Shown: piece after piece, positions 8,813 through 18,670 of the stretch
Numbering within the stretch: position 1 is the first letter of the stretch
Layout of the letters: every line of letters starts with the position of its first letter
From: Lutibacter oceani
GTDB taxonomy: Bacteria > Bacteroidota > Bacteroidia > Flavobacteriales > Flavobacteriaceae
NCBI RefSeq assembly: GCF_003384935.1
Contig: NZ_QTTQ01000010.1
Coordinates: forward strand, 496,001-560,000
Direction of reading: 5' to 3'
Length of the DNA stretch: 64,000 bases
Made by a program: the position numbers and the translations under genes
Notes under the pieces: model-generated
Databases searched by the model: none
The model's input: only the letters and a program-made list of their open reading frames with translations
Told to the model about the DNA's origin: nothing

Positions 8813-9811
8813 ATGAGTAAAAAACAAAAATACGAAGCAAATGCTTCAAGATATGAAGACATGAACTACAGAAGAACAGGAAACAGTGGATTGCTACTTC
8901 CTGAACTTTCATTAGGATTATGGCATAACTTTGGAAAAAATGATGATTTTGAAAATGCAAGAAACTTATTAAAATGTGCTTTCGATAACGGTATTACACA
9001 TTTTGATTTAGCCAATAATTACGGTCCACCTTATGGTTCTGCAGAAACTACTTTTGGAAAAATTTTAAAGAAAGATTTCAAAAAGTATAGAGATGAATTA
9101 ATTATATCATCAAAAGCTGGTTACGATATGTGGCCTGGGCCTTATGGAGAATGGGGTTCAAAAAAATATTTAATGGCTAGTTTAGATCAAAGTTTAAAAC
9201 GTATGGGTTTAGATTATGTTGATATTTTCTATTCACATCGACCAGATCCTGAAACACCCTTAGAAGAAACTATGGGAACATTAGATTTAATGGTGCGTCA
9301 AGGAAAAGCATTGTATGTTGGAATCTCAAGTTATAGTGCAGAATATACTACAAAAGCTGCTAAAATTTTAAAAGATTTAGGAACCCCTTGCTTAATTCAT
9401 CAGCCACGTTATAATATGTTTGACCGCTGGGTTGAAAATGGGTTATTAGATGTTTTAGCACATGAAGGTATTGGCTCCATTGCTTTTTCACCATTATCAC
9501 AAGGTATGCTTACCGATAAATATTTAAATGGTTTTCCGGACGATTCCAGGGCGGTAAAAGATGGACGCTATTTAAATACAGATCAAATTAATGAGCACCT
9601 TTCAAAAATTAGAAGCCTGAATGAAATTGCACAAGAAAGAAATCAAAGTTTAGCCCAAATGGCAATTTCCTGGATTTTAAAAGATGATAGAATTACATCT
9701 GTATTAATTGGTGCCAGTAAAACTGAACAAATTTTAGATAGTTTAAAGGCAATTAAAAACACTTCATTTTCAAAAGAGGAATTGGTGAAAATTGATAAAA
9801 TTCTAAAATAA
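8813..9811 (+). CDS. Aldo/keto reductase, L-glyceraldehyde-3-phosphate reductase type (YghZ-like)
   Basis: The 332-aa sequence has the (beta/alpha)8 aldo/keto reductase layout with the complete catalytic tetrad D65, Y70, K101 and H142 (in FDLANNYG, SSKAG and YSHRPD). The segments YGPPYGSAE, AGYDMWPGPYGEWGS and HQPRYNMFDRWVE are characteristic of the YghZ/Gpr subgroup, which reduces L-glyceraldehyde 3-phosphate or methylglyoxal with NADPH in the cytosol. Length is normal. The gene follows the decayed oxidase remnant and ends before a strong bidirectional terminator, so it is probably a one-gene unit now. Exact physiological substrate is inferred from the subgroup. Confidence 0.9.
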   Translation: MSKKQKYEANASRYEDMNYRRTGNSGLLLPELSLGLWHNFGKNDDFENARNLLKCAFDNGITHFDLANNYGPPYGSAETTFGKILKKDFKKYRDELIISSKAGYDMWPGPYGEWGSKKYLMASLDQSLKRMGLDYVDIFYSHRPDPETPLEETMGTLDLMVRQGKALYVGISSYSAEYTTKAAKILKDLGTPCLIHQPRYNMFDRWVENGLLDVLAHEGIGSIAFSPLSQGMLTDKYLNGFPDDSRAVKDGRYLNTDQINEHLSKIRSLNEIAQERNQSLAQMAISWILKDDRITSVLIGASKTEQILDSLKAIKNTSFSKEELVKIDKILK

Positions 9812-9902
9812 AGAAATCTCATTCAGAAAATAATGCAGCGCCTATTGTGTTAGAGGAAACTATAAGTATTCGATAAGCTTATACTGACAATTTTTAAAAA
9901 CA

Positions 9903-9934
9903 AAAAGGGATTCCAAATAAATGGAATCCCTTTT
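9903..9934. terminator. Bidirectional intrinsic terminator between the aldo/keto reductase gene and valS
   Basis: A 13-bp perfect stem (AAAAGGGATTCCA at 9903-9915, TGGAATCCCTTTT at 9922-9934) encloses a 6-nt loop. The A and T runs at the stem ends give a U-tract on both strands, fitting the two convergent genes. Confidence 0.85.
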
Positions 9935-9973
9935 CTAAAGTACATTCGCCAGCCATAGCTTGTGTACCGTTTT

Positions 9974-12601
9974 TTACAAGCTATTTAAACTAGCTTTTAT
10001 AGTTTCAATTTTAGATAAAGCATCTGCTTCTTTTTGACGTTCAATTAAAATTACTTTTTCAGGAGCATTATTTACAAAACGCTCATTACTTAACTTCTTT
10101 TGAACCGATTTTAAGAAACCTTCTGTGTATTTTAACTCTTCTTCTAATTTTGTTTTTTCCGCTTCAATATCAATAGCATCACCCATTGGAATAAAATACT
10201 CGTTAGATTTTACTCTAAAACTCAAAGCTCCATCAACTTTTTCAGTTACGTAATTAATATACGACAAGTTACCTAATTTTTCAATAACTGCATCAAAATC
10301 TGTATTTACTTTGTCGTTATTTAAAACAGCAAAATCAATTTGATCTTTAAAAGCAATATTTTTTTCTTTTCTAATATTTCTAATTCCTGAAATTACTTCT
10401 GAAGCTATTTTAAACTCATTAATTAAGTTTTCATTTACTTTAAGTATTTTTGGATATTCGGCAATTATTAATGCTTCTTCTGGAGTTCTTTCTGTAATTT
10501 CTTGCCATATTTCTTCTGATAAAAATGGCATAAAAGGATGTAAAATCTTTAAATTATCTTCTAAAAATGAAATTACTGCTTTTAATGTTTTTGCATCAAT
10601 TGGCTGTTGGTATGCAGGTTTAACCATCTCCAAGAACCAAGAAGAAAAATCATCCCAAATTAACTTATAAATACTCATTAAAGCCTCACTAATTCTATAT
10701 TGGTCGAAAGATTTTTCTAAGTCTGCTAACGTTTGTTGAAATTTTGCTTGATACCAATCAATCGCAATTTTAGCCGATTGTGGTTGGTCAATTTCTTCAG
10801 AAACTTCCCAGCCTTTTATTAAACGAAAAGCATTCCATATTTTATTTGAGAAATTACGCCCTTGAGCACACAAATCTTCATCAAATAATAAATCGTTTCC
10901 TGCCGCAGAACATAATAACATTCCAACACGTACACCATCCGCTCCGTATTTTTCCATCAATTCAATTGGATCTGGAGAATTTCCTAACGATTTTGACATT
11001 TTTCTACCTTTATTGTCACGCACAATTCCAGTAAAATATACATTTGAAAAAGGTTTTTCATTTCTAAACTCATAACCCGCAAAAATCATACGAGCTACCC
11101 AAAAGAAAATAATATCTGGTCCGGTTACTAAATCGTTGGTTGGATAATAATATTCAATTTCTTCATTAGTTGGATTTCTAATTCCATCAAAAACCGAAAT
11201 TGGCCATAACCAAGATGAAAACCAAGTATCTAAAGCATCTGGATCTTGAAATACTTCCGACTCAGATAATTGCTTTCCTGATTTTTCCGAAGCTAATTTA
11301 ACGGCTTCTTCTAAAGAATTTGCAACTACATAATCTTCCACTCCATCACCATAAAAATAAGCAGGTATTTGATGTCCCCACCATAATTGACGTGAAATAT
11401 TCCAATCTCTAATATTTTCTAACCAATGGCGGTAAGTATTGTTATAATGTTTTGGGAAGAATTTTATTTCTTCATCTTCTAACACAGCTTTTAAAGCAGG
11501 TTTTACAATGGTATCCATTTTTAAAAACCATTGTGCTGAAATTTTTGGTTCAATTACTTCTTTAGTTCTTTCAGAAGTTCCAACTTTATGCAAATGTTGT
11601 TCAACCTTTATCAAGCAACCTAAACTTTCTAATTCTTTGGTTATTTCTTTTCTTACAACAAACCTGTCTTTACCTTCATAATGCAATCCGAAAGAATTTA
11701 ATGTAGCATCATCATTAAAAATATCAATAACTTCTAGGTTGTGTTTTTCACCTAAAACTTTATCGTTTTGATCGTGTGCTGGTGTTACTTTTAAACAACC
11801 TGTACCAAACTCAATATCTACATATTCATCTTCAATAATAGGAATAACCCTTCCAACAATAGGAACAATTGCTCTCTTTCCTTTTAAATGTTTAAAACGC
11901 GCATCGTTAGGATTTATGCAAATTGCAGTATCTCCTAAAATTGTTTCAGGACGCGTAGTTGCTATAGTTAATACATCATCACTTCCTTCAATTTTATAAT
12001 TTAAGTAATATAAATTCCCTTGTTTTTCTTCAAAAATAACTTCTTCATCAGAAAGTGTCGTTTTAGCAGAAGGATCCCAATTTACCATTCTATACCCACG
12101 GTAAATAAGTCCTTTGTTATATAAATCGATGAAAACTTTGGTTACAGCTTCACTTAACTCTTTGTCCATTGTAAACTTTGTACGTTTCCAATCACAAGAA
12201 GCTCCTAATTTTTTAAGTTGCTCTAAAATTATTCCACCATGTTCATCGGTCCAATTCCAAGCGTGTTTTAAAAATTCATCACGTGTTAAATCACTTTTAT
12301 TTATACCTTGCTCTTTTAATTTCGCTACCACTTTAGCTTCAGTTGCAATTGAAGCGTGATCAGTTCCAGGTACCCAACATGCATTAAATCCTTTTAAACG
12401 GGCACGTCTAATTAATACATCTTGTATTGTATTATTTAACATATGCCCCATATGTAAAACTCCTGTTACATTTGGTGGTGGAATTACTATGGTATAGGGT
12501 TCTTTTTCATTTGGAGTTGAATAAAAATAATTATTATTCATCCAATAGTTATACCATTTGTCTTCTATATCTTGAGGGTTATATTTTGTTGCTAAACTCA
12601 T
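9974..12601 (-). CDS. valS: Valine--tRNA ligase
   Basis: The 875-aa protein is a class I aminoacyl-tRNA synthetase charging tRNA-Val in the cytosol. The HIGH motif appears as HMGH at 50-53 ([13 protein letters not shown]) and the KMSKS loop at 534-538. The CP1 editing domain lies between them, an anticodon-binding domain follows, and the C-terminal tail (about 805-875) is the valine-specific coiled coil. The start at 12601 ([13 protein letters not shown]) is preferred over the upstream in-frame ATG at 12640, which adds a non-conserved 13-residue leader and would lie upstream of the -7 promoter motif at 12630-12637. The gene appears monocistronic. Confidence 0.97.
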   Translation of the reverse strand: MSLATKYNPQDIEDKWYNYWMNNNYFYSTPNEKEPYTIVIPPPNVTGVLHMGHMLNNTIQDVLIRRARLKGFNACWVPGTDHASIATEAKVVAKLKEQGINKSDLTRDEFLKHAWNWTDEHGGIILEQLKKLGASCDWKRTKFTMDKELSEAVTKVFIDLYNKGLIYRGYRMVNWDPSAKTTLSDEEVIFEEKQGNLYYLNYKIEGSDDVLTIATTRPETILGDTAICINPNDARFKHLKGKRAIVPIVGRVIPIIEDEYVDIEFGTGCLKVTPAHDQNDKVLGEKHNLEVIDIFNDDATLNSFGLHYEGKDRFVVRKEITKELESLGCLIKVEQHLHKVGTSERTKEVIEPKISAQWFLKMDTIVKPALKAVLEDEEIKFFPKHYNNTYRHWLENIRDWNISRQLWWGHQIPAYFYGDGVEDYVVANSLEEAVKLASEKSGKQLSESEVFQDPDALDTWFSSWLWPISVFDGIRNPTNEEIEYYYPTNDLVTGPDIIFFWVARMIFAGYEFRNEKPFSNVYFTGIVRDNKGRKMSKSLGNSPDPIELMEKYGADGVRVGMLLCSAAGNDLLFDEDLCAQGRNFSNKIWNAFRLIKGWEVSEEIDQPQSAKIAIDWYQAKFQQTLADLEKSFDQYRISEALMSIYKLIWDDFSSWFLEMVKPAYQQPIDAKTLKAVISFLEDNLKILHPFMPFLSEEIWQEITERTPEEALIIAEYPKILKVNENLINEFKIASEVISGIRNIRKEKNIAFKDQIDFAVLNNDKVNTDFDAVIEKLGNLSYINYVTEKVDGALSFRVKSNEYFIPMGDAIDIEAEKTKLEEELKYTEGFLKSVQKKLSNERFVNNAPEKVILIERQKEADALSKIETIKASLNSL

Positions 12602-12629
12602 TTTGGTCTGATCTTTGTAATATAATTTG

Positions 12630-12637
12630 CAAATGTA
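12630..12637 (-). promoter_or_regulatory. Probable -7 promoter element (TACATTTG) of valS
   Basis: Perfect TAnnTTTG match on the minus strand, 28 bp before the chosen valS start. It lies inside the longer ORF reading, which supports the shorter start. Confidence 0.45.
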
Positions 12638-12715
12638 CAATTATTAAGTATTAACATAAAATATTTTGAAAGCATAAAAAATTAACTAAATTTACATTTT
12701 AAATTAAGAAATATT

Positions 12716-13165
12716 ATGAAAAAAATAATGACGCTTTTATTTATTGGACTTATATCAATGTCAATAAATGCACAAGAAAAAACGGTTTCAGAAACTGCTG
12801 CAGATCCGAATGCTCCAGTATTTGAATTTGAAAATGATGTAATTGATTATGGTAAAATAGCACAAAATGCAGATGGACTTCGTGTTTTTAAATTTAAAAA
12901 CGTTGGAAAATCTCCGTTAGTTATTGAAAGAATTCAATCTAGTTGTGGATGTACGGTTCCTAAAAAACCAACTGATCCAATTATGCCTGGTGCAACTGGT
13001 GAAATAGAAGTAAAATATGCAACTAATAGAGTTGGTGGATTTAATAAAACCATTACTATTTTTTCGAATGCAACAGAGCCTACTAAAACTGTACGTATTA
13101 AAGGAATTGTTTTAAAACCAGAATCTCCTGTTGTTAAGAATAAATCAACCGTTTCTTCAAAGTAA
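12716..13165 (+). CDS. Secreted DUF1573 domain protein
   Basis: The 149-aa product has a cleavable signal peptide ending near residue 20 (SINAQ). The mature part is one DUF1573 immunoglobulin-like domain: DYGKIAQNADG, FKFKNVGKSPLVI, the hallmark SSCGCTVP with C77 and C79, and GEIEVKYATNRVGGFNKTITIFSN. The family is abundant in Bacteroidota periplasm or surface proteins and has no proven function. A second member is encoded at 39487-39939, where it is a lipoprotein. Upstream, TTTG at 12665-12668 and TAAATTTA at 12686-12693 form a near-consensus promoter. A perfect terminator follows. Confidence 0.85.
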   Translation: MKKIMTLLFIGLISMSINAQEKTVSETAADPNAPVFEFENDVIDYGKIAQNADGLRVFKFKNVGKSPLVIERIQSSCGCTVPKKPTDPIMPGATGEIEVKYATNRVGGFNKTITIFSNATEPTKTVRIKGIVLKPESPVVKNKSTVSSK

Positions 13166-13186
13166 AACACTATAAATAATTATATA

Positions 13187-13218
13187 AAAAAAGGGTTTCA
13201 AATTTGAAACCCTTTTTT
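13187..13218. terminator. Bidirectional terminator between the DUF1573 and aspartic protease genes
   Basis: A fully palindromic hairpin with arms centred on GGGTTTCAAATTTGAAACCC and flanked by A and T runs of at least six. It overlaps the stop codon of the minus-strand gene at 13217-13219 and serves both convergent genes. Confidence 0.85.
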
Positions 13219-14569
13219 ATTTTAACATATCCTTTAGGTTAAAATAATATTCGTAATTCTGATTATTTCTTTCCACAACTATACTTATTCTTTTATTTTC
13301 TTTTTGATAAAATTTTCCAATAATTTCATCCATATCCATATTAAAAGTATATTTATTATCAATTTTAATTACAATATCTCCTTCCTTTAAACCTGCATTA
13401 TATGCGGGAGAATTAACCCTTAATTTATATATTTTATACGAAGGTTTAAATGTAAATTTATATTTATAGTCTAAAATAACTTTATTATTTGTTGACATAC
13501 TTGCTTCATTAACTAATGCAAATCCAGTATTAGAATTATCATGTTCTTTTACCAAAACTTTTCCATTATGAACCAACTCTATTCCACTCATATTATATCT
13601 GAACGGATCTTTAAAATGGCTTCCTTTTTTTAAAGTTATTTTTTCGTTTTTGTAATCCAAAATAACGGTAAAACGTTTTAAAATACTTGCACCAATGCTT
13701 CCATTTCTTTTATTAAACTTACGAGCGTGCGCAATTGAAAGTGAATCGGGATAAGATACTGTTGGGTTTTTCAACTCAAAATCGCCAAGTATTAATGATT
13801 TAATTTTTGCTCTTTTCCCATAAATGGTTCCACTTAACCCTTCACCTAAAAAATCATCAAAATAGTTAGTTGGAGATAAAATATTTGGATGACTTCCTTC
13901 AAATAACCACATAGCATCACTCCCACCAGAATCTATTAAGAGTTTAATTGGTGTTATTTTATCGTTTTCTTGAGATAATTTTGCACCAATATTCATATAG
14001 GGTTTATACTTATAAAATTCTAAATCAAAAGATTCACATTTTCTACATTTATCATAATTAAAGTCATTTGGTCTATAAAAAGTAATTTTTTTTGAACTGT
14101 AGTTAATTTTAACCTGAAAATCTTTAATTAATTCATACCCAATAATTCCATTTACAGTTAAACCTAATTTTGAAGATAAATCAAAATTATCATTGTCAAC
14201 TACATATAATTTTTGACTATTGCTGATTATATTATTTAATTTAAATTCATTTCCATCAGATAAAATTGCATCTACAGGTTCCTCACTACCGAGACCTTGT
14301 AATTTTATTTTTTTTACATTATTTAATTGAACAGAATCTCTGGCATTTAAATTAAATAATATCGTATTTCCAACACCTGAATCGAGAATAAAATTTAACT
14401 TTTTCCCATTTACTTCAATAGGAAATACAATTAAATTACTTAAAAGTTGAAATGGAATTGTTTGTCTTTTAACATTACTGTTAAACTGAAAATTATTTTG
14501 CGCAAAACTATCTGCTATTATAAATAATAACAACAATAGAACGGATACTTGTTTTAGTTTACTTTTCAA
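13217..14569 (-). CDS. Secreted aspartic protease (clan AA) with C-terminal PDZ domain
   Basis: The 450-aa protein has a signal peptide (residues 1-23) and two retropepsin-like halves, each with a catalytic DSG: D63 in FILDSGVGNT and D213 in LLIDSGGSDAMW. A PDZ domain covers about 370-440 (SPAYNAGLKEGDIVIKIDN). The two-lobed clan AA plus PDZ arrangement is common in Bacteroidota and is thought to act on peptides in the periplasm; substrates are unknown. The start codon is TTG (14567-14569); no in-frame ATG fits before the signal peptide. C175 and C178 form a CRKC pair between the lobes that may be disulfide-bonded. The gene is probably transcribed alone. Confidence 0.85.
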   Translation of the reverse strand: MKSKLKQVSVLLLLLFIIADSFAQNNFQFNSNVKRQTIPFQLLSNLIVFPIEVNGKKLNFILDSGVGNTILFNLNARDSVQLNNVKKIKLQGLGSEEPVDAILSDGNEFKLNNIISNSQKLYVVDNDNFDLSSKLGLTVNGIIGYELIKDFQVKINYSSKKITFYRPNDFNYDKCRKCESFDLEFYKYKPYMNIGAKLSQENDKITPIKLLIDSGGSDAMWLFEGSHPNILSPTNYFDDFLGEGLSGTIYGKRAKIKSLILGDFELKNPTVSYPDSLSIAHARKFNKRNGSIGASILKRFTVILDYKNEKITLKKGSHFKDPFRYNMSGIELVHNGKVLVKEHDNSNTGFALVNEASMSTNNKVILDYKYKFTFKPSYKIYKLRVNSPAYNAGLKEGDIVIKIDNKYTFNMDMDEIIGKFYQKENKRISIVVERNNQNYEYYFNLKDMLK

Positions 14570-14719
14570 CAGTTAAAAATTAAATGTTAAGCTACAAAAA
14601 GGTTAATTTAATACATAACTTTTGGCAAAACTTTAACCTTTAACAATTTCCTTAAAAAATTGTCTATTTCAAAAATAATTTCGCAATTTTGTTGTATAAT
14701 TTTTATTAAAAATAAAAAC

Positions 14720-15913
14720 ATGCCTTCTATATCAATTAAAGGAAAAAGTATGCCTGAATCACCAATTAGAAAATTGGTTCCATATGCTGAAAACGCTAAA
14801 AAAAAGGGAATAGAAGTTTTTCATTTAAATATTGGTCAACCTGATATTAAAACACCTGACTGTGCGCTAAAAGCTATAAAAAATAATACTATTGAAGTAC
14901 TTTCTTACAGCCGTTCTGAAGGCTCAGAAGAATACAGACAAAAAATAGCTGATTATTACTCGAAAAAAAATATAAATGTAACTGCTAATGATATAATAGT
15001 TACTACCGGAGGCTCTGAAGCTTTATTATTTGCTTTGGGAAGCATTACAGATCCTGGTGATGAAATTATTATTCCAGAGCCTTTTTACGCTAATTACAAC
15101 GGTTTTTCAACTGCTTCTGGTGTAAATATAGTGCCTGTAATTTCAAAAATTGAAGACAACTTTGCCTTGCCTCCAATTGAAGCGTTTGAAAAACTAATTT
15201 CACCTAAAACAAAAGCAATTTTAATTTGTAATCCAGGAAACCCAACGGGTTACTTATATTCAAAAGAAGAAATCCAAAAATTAGCTGCAATTGTAAAAAA
15301 ACATGACATTTTTTTAATTGCTGATGAAGTTTATAGAGAGTTTGTGTATGACAATGCACAACATCAATCTGTTTTAAGTGATTTTGGATTAGAAAATAAT
15401 GCAATTATTATAGACTCTGTTTCAAAACGTTACAGTATGTGTGGAGCACGTATTGGTTGTTTAGTTTCTAAAAATAAAGATGTAATTGCTACTGCATTAA
15501 AATTTGCTCAAGCTCGGTTAAGTCCACCAACATTTGCGCAAATTGCCAGTGAAGCTGCTTTGGAAACACCACAAAGTTATTTTGATGAAGTTATTGTTGA
15601 ATATAAAGATAGAAGAGATACTTTAATTAACGAATTAGCAAAAATTGAAGGTGTAAAAGTTGCTGTTCCAAAAGGTGCATTTTATTGTGTTGCAGAGCTA
15701 CCAGTTGATAATGCTGATACATTTGCACAATGGATGCTGGAAGATTTTAGTTTAGATAATAAAACTGTAATGGTTGCACCTGCTGCCGGATTTTATTCAA
15801 CAAAAGGTTTTGGTACAAATCAAGTACGGATTGCTTATGTGCTTAAAAAGGAAGATTTAATAAAATCTGTTGAAATTTTAAAAGCTGCAATTAAAAAATA
15901 CAATACTATTTAA
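14720..15913 (+). CDS. Class I PLP-dependent aminotransferase (aspartate aminotransferase type)
   Basis: The protein has 397 aa from the ATG at 14720; an upstream in-frame ATG at 14660 would add a non-conserved hydrophobic leader. Fold type I aminotransferase motifs are present: LNIGQPDIKTP near the N-terminus, ICNPGNPTGY (substrate and PLP contact), IADEVYREFVYD, and the PLP lysine K236 in SVSKRYSMCGARIGC. It most likely transfers amino groups between an L-amino acid and 2-oxoglutarate in the cytosol, as in the aspartate/tyrosine aminotransferase group; the exact amino acid is not decided by the sequence. The murB gene starts on the base after the stop, so the two are translationally coupled. 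Confidence 0.9.
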   Translation: MPSISIKGKSMPESPIRKLVPYAENAKKKGIEVFHLNIGQPDIKTPDCALKAIKNNTIEVLSYSRSEGSEEYRQKIADYYSKKNINVTANDIIVTTGGSEALLFALGSITDPGDEIIIPEPFYANYNGFSTASGVNIVPVISKIEDNFALPPIEAFEKLISPKTKAILICNPGNPTGYLYSKEEIQKLAAIVKKHDIFLIADEVYREFVYDNAQHQSVLSDFGLENNAIIIDSVSKRYSMCGARIGCLVSKNKDVIATALKFAQARLSPPTFAQIASEAALETPQSYFDEVIVEYKDRRDTLINELAKIEGVKVAVPKGAFYCVAELPVDNADTFAQWMLEDFSLDNKTVMVAPAAGFYSTKGFGTNQVRIAYVLKKEDLIKSVEILKAAIKKYNTI

Positions 15914-16915
15914 TTGAATATTCAAAAAAACATATCTTTAAAAAATTACAATACTTTTGGTATTAATGTAACTGCAAAGCGCTTTATTTCAGTTAATTCT
16001 TTACATGAATTAAAAGAAGTACTTGCAATTGAAAAAGAAATTTTTCTGTATGGTGGCGGTAGTAATATGTTGTTAACCGCTGATATTACTAAACTTGTAG
16101 TGCATTTAAATTTAAAAGGAATTATTGTTAATGATACTGATGAAAATGATGTTTTTGTTACCGCAGAAGCAGGTGAGAATTGGCACGATTTTGTAATTTG
16201 GTGTATTTCTCAAAATTACGGTGGATTAGAAAACTTATCTCTTATTCCTGGTAATGTTGGCACCTCACCTATTCAAAATATTGGAGCTTATGGAGTTGAA
16301 ATTAAAGATACTTTTCATCAATTAGAAGCTATTGAAATTGAAACTGGAAAAGTAAAAATCTTTACAAAAGAAGCTTGTAATTTTGGGTATCGAAATTCTG
16401 TTTTTAAAAATGAGTTAAAAGGAAAATATATTATTGTAAATGTTACTTTTAAACTTACAAAAAATAAGCATCATTTAAATATTTCTTACGGGGCAATTAA
16501 AAATTATTTAAGCAATATTGAGCACCCAACATTAAAAGAAATTTCTGATGCTGTAATTTACATACGTAAAAGCAAACTACCCGATCCTAAGGAAATTGGA
16601 AATAGTGGAAGTTTTTTTAAAAACCCAGTAATTTCAAAAATTGATTTTGACAAATTACAAAAAAAATACCCGGAAATTCCAAACTATATTGTTGCTGAAA
16701 ATGAAATAAAAATACCCGCAGGTTGGCTAATTGAACAATGTGGATTTAAAGGGAAACGTTATGGAGATACTGGTGTACATAAAAACCAAGCACTGGTTTT
16801 AGTAAATTATGGAAATGCAACTGGAAAAGAAATTTTTGAATTGGCACAAAAAATTCAACAAACAGTTAAAAATACTTTTAATATTAATCTTGAAATTGAA
16901 GTAAATATAATTTAA
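15914..16915 (+). CDS. murB: UDP-N-acetylmuramate dehydrogenase
   Basis: MurB reduces UDP-N-acetylglucosamine enolpyruvate to UDP-N-acetylmuramate with NADPH and FAD, the second committed step of peptidoglycan synthesis. The 333-aa length fits type I MurB. Visible motifs: FAD-binding GGGSN (47-51) and IPGNVGTSPIQNIGAYGVE, the catalytic FGYRNSVFK with R160, GNSGSFFKNP with the proton-donating Ser (S233), and a C-terminal EIEV with the conserved Glu (E329). The start codon is TTG, directly after the aminotransferase TAA. No ATG exists near the N-terminus, so TTG initiation with coupling is well supported. Confidence 0.95.
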   Translation: MNIQKNISLKNYNTFGINVTAKRFISVNSLHELKEVLAIEKEIFLYGGGSNMLLTADITKLVVHLNLKGIIVNDTDENDVFVTAEAGENWHDFVIWCISQNYGGLENLSLIPGNVGTSPIQNIGAYGVEIKDTFHQLEAIEIETGKVKIFTKEACNFGYRNSVFKNELKGKYIIVNVTFKLTKNKHHLNISYGAIKNYLSNIEHPTLKEISDAVIYIRKSKLPDPKEIGNSGSFFKNPVISKIDFDKLQKKYPEIPNYIVAENEIKIPAGWLIEQCGFKGKRYGDTGVHKNQALVLVNYGNATGKEIFELAQKIQQTVKNTFNINLEIEVNII

Positions 16916-16935
16916 CTTCATTTTACAAATAGTTA

Positions 16936-16956
16936 GACAAACTTATTGTCGGTTTT
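16936..16956 (+). terminator. Weak candidate terminator after murB
   Basis: A short stem (GACAA / TTGTC, 5 bp, 5-nt loop) is followed by GGTTTTTT. It is weak but lies 20 bp after the murB stop and before the convergent cysteine desulfurase end. Confidence 0.3.
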
Positions 16957-16966
16957 TTAAATTTCT

Positions 16967-18103
16967 CTAAATAATAAATCCTTTTAAAACTGTTATTACA
17001 TAATCAAGATCACCTTTTGTAATAAATTTACTAAATGAAAAACGTATAGATGTTTTTTTAGCTTCCTCTTCATTTAAAATAGTATTTAACACGTGAGAGC
17101 CTTTGTTACTTCCGCTTTGACAAGCACTTCCTCCAGATACAGCAATCCCTTTTAAATCTAAATTAAAAAGCAACATTGCATATTCCTTTGGAAAACGAAC
17201 ATTTAAAATTATATAACTGCTTCCTATTTCATTTTCAGACAAACCATTAAATGCAATGCCTTTAAAATTATTTTTCAAAGCTGAAATAAAATAACTTTTT
17301 AAAGATTGAATATATTTTGCTTCATTTTCTAAGTTACTATAAGCAATAGTTAAGGCTTTTTCCATTCCTAAAATACTGTGTACATTTTCGGTTCCTGCTC
17401 TTGCTCCTCGCTCTTGTTCTCCACCATGTAAAATAGGAAATATTCCATATCCTTTTTTAATATATGCAAACCCTACTCCTTTTGGTCCGTGAAATTTATG
17501 TGCACTAGCAACAAAAAAATCAATTGGAGTTTCTTGCACATCAAATTTAAAATGTCCCACAGCTTGCACAGCATCTGAATGAAACAACGCGTTATTTTCA
17601 ATACATAAATCTGAAACTTTTTTTACATTAAGTAAGTTTCCAATTTCATTATTTACATACATTAAACTTACCAGTTTTTTAGAATTATCTTCTTGAAGTA
17701 ATTGTTCTAAATGTTGGTAATTTATAACTCCGTTTTCATCTAAATCAACCCATTTTACAATAATTTCAAAGTTTTTTTCAAGATTTTCAATGGTATGCAA
17801 CACTGCATGGTGTTCTATTTTTGAAGAAATTATTGTTGTAACTCCTAAATTAGTTACTGCATTTTTTATTATTAGGTTGTCAGCTTCACTTCCACCAGCT
17901 GTAAAAATAATTTCACTTGCAGTAGCATTAAAATATTTTGCAATGTTTTTTCGGGCAGTTTCAACCAAAGATTTTGCTTTTCTTCCAATATTGTGTGTTG
18001 ATGATGGATTCCCATAAACACTAACCATATGCTGTGAAATTGTATCAATTACTTCTGGTAAAATTGGTGTTGTTGCAGCGTTATCTAAATAAATATTTTT
18101 CAT
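16967..18103 (-). CDS. Cysteine desulfurase (NifS/IscS family)
   Basis: The 378-aa protein takes sulfur from L-cysteine for Fe-S clusters or thiolated tRNA. The PLP lysine is K203 (ASAHKFHGPKG), and the catalytic persulfide cysteine is C328 in SGGSACQSGSNKG, on the longer mobile loop typical of IscS/NifS group I enzymes. LDNAATTP at 6-13 and the HH pair near 98-99 also match. The ATG at 18103 is preferred to a TTG nine bases upstream. No isc or suf genes are adjacent; the gene stands alone, so its partner (scaffold or MnmA) is unknown here. A TAATTTTG -7 motif lies only 6 bp upstream of the ATG. Confidence 0.93.
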   Translation of the reverse strand: MKNIYLDNAATTPILPEVIDTISQHMVSVYGNPSSTHNIGRKAKSLVETARKNIAKYFNATASEIIFTAGGSEADNLIIKNAVTNLGVTTIISSKIEHHAVLHTIENLEKNFEIIVKWVDLDENGVINYQHLEQLLQEDNSKKLVSLMYVNNEIGNLLNVKKVSDLCIENNALFHSDAVQAVGHFKFDVQETPIDFFVASAHKFHGPKGVGFAYIKKGYGIFPILHGGEQERGARAGTENVHSILGMEKALTIAYSNLENEAKYIQSLKSYFISALKNNFKGIAFNGLSENEIGSSYIILNVRFPKEYAMLLFNLDLKGIAVSGGSACQSGSNKGSHVLNTILNEEEAKKTSIRFSFSKFITKGDLDYVITVLKGFII

Positions 18104-18109
18104 CAAATA

Positions 18110-18117
18110 CAAAATTA
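18110..18117 (-). promoter_or_regulatory. Probable -7 promoter element (TAATTTTG) of the cysteine desulfurase gene
   Basis: Perfect TAnnTTTG on the minus strand, 6 bp before the ATG; transcription would begin at or next to the start codon. Confidence 0.45.
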
Positions 18118-18162
18118 ACTAAAATAGTTGGTTTCATTTACCGTTAGATTACTTAAAACAAT

Positions 18163-18170
18163 TATTTTTG
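18163..18170 (+). promoter_or_regulatory. Probable -7 promoter element (TATTTTTG) of the 18190 lipoprotein gene
   Basis: Perfect TAnnTTTG match, 19 bp before the ATG. A -33 TTG is not seen at ideal spacing. Confidence 0.4.
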
Positions 18171-18189
18171 TTTCCAATTAAATTATAAA

Positions 18190-18669
18190 ATGAAAAAATT
18201 AATTACCCTTTTTGTGGCATTCACTTTGTTTTCTTGTAATGATGGTGATTTTGATGTTCCAGCTTTTGAATTTACTGATACTGTTAATAGTTGTGGAGAA
18301 TACCTATTATATAAATTAAATACTGAAAAGACAGAAGCTATTATAATTTCGCTGTCTCCAACCCAATTAGGTACTATAGCGGGCGAAAAAACCTATACCA
18401 TTTCTTCAACTCTAAAAGTAACTTATCGATTATTTGACGAAGCTATTGGAACTGATTATTTCTGTCAGGAAATACCACCTTCAACTCCAATTGTTTTAAA
18501 AGAGCTTGATGCAGAAAGTGGAACTCTAATTATAAACACTATAGAAGTTGTTGAAGATGAAGTAATTACAGGGTATGAATATGAGATTAGCATTTCAAAT
18601 TTACTGTTTTTAGATAATAACGAGCGTATTTTCTTTGAAACGTTTTCTTTTGGAGTTTTTGATAATTAA
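18190..18669 (+). CDS. Uncharacterised lipoprotein
   Basis: The 159-aa product has a lipoprotein signal with lipobox LFSC and lipidated C16. The mature part is acidic and beta-rich, with two further cysteines (C37 in VNSCGEY and one in YFCQE) that could pair. I do not recognise a characterised domain, although short SC-lipobox proteins with this beginning are common in Flavobacteriaceae. No catalytic motif is visible. It runs convergent to the Smr gene with a single base between the two stop codons, so no terminator separates them. Confidence 0.65.
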   Translation: MKKLITLFVAFTLFSCNDGDFDVPAFEFTDTVNSCGEYLLYKLNTEKTEAIIISLSPTQLGTIAGEKTYTISSTLKVTYRLFDEAIGTDYFCQEIPPSTPIVLKELDAESGTLIINTIEVVEDEVITGYEYEISISNLLFLDNNERIFFETFSFGVFDN

Positions 18670-18670
18670 A

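Noticed and set aside
10780-12359. Plus-strand open frames opposite valS
   Set aside because: They lie in the antisense frames of a fully conserved synthetase and resemble no family.
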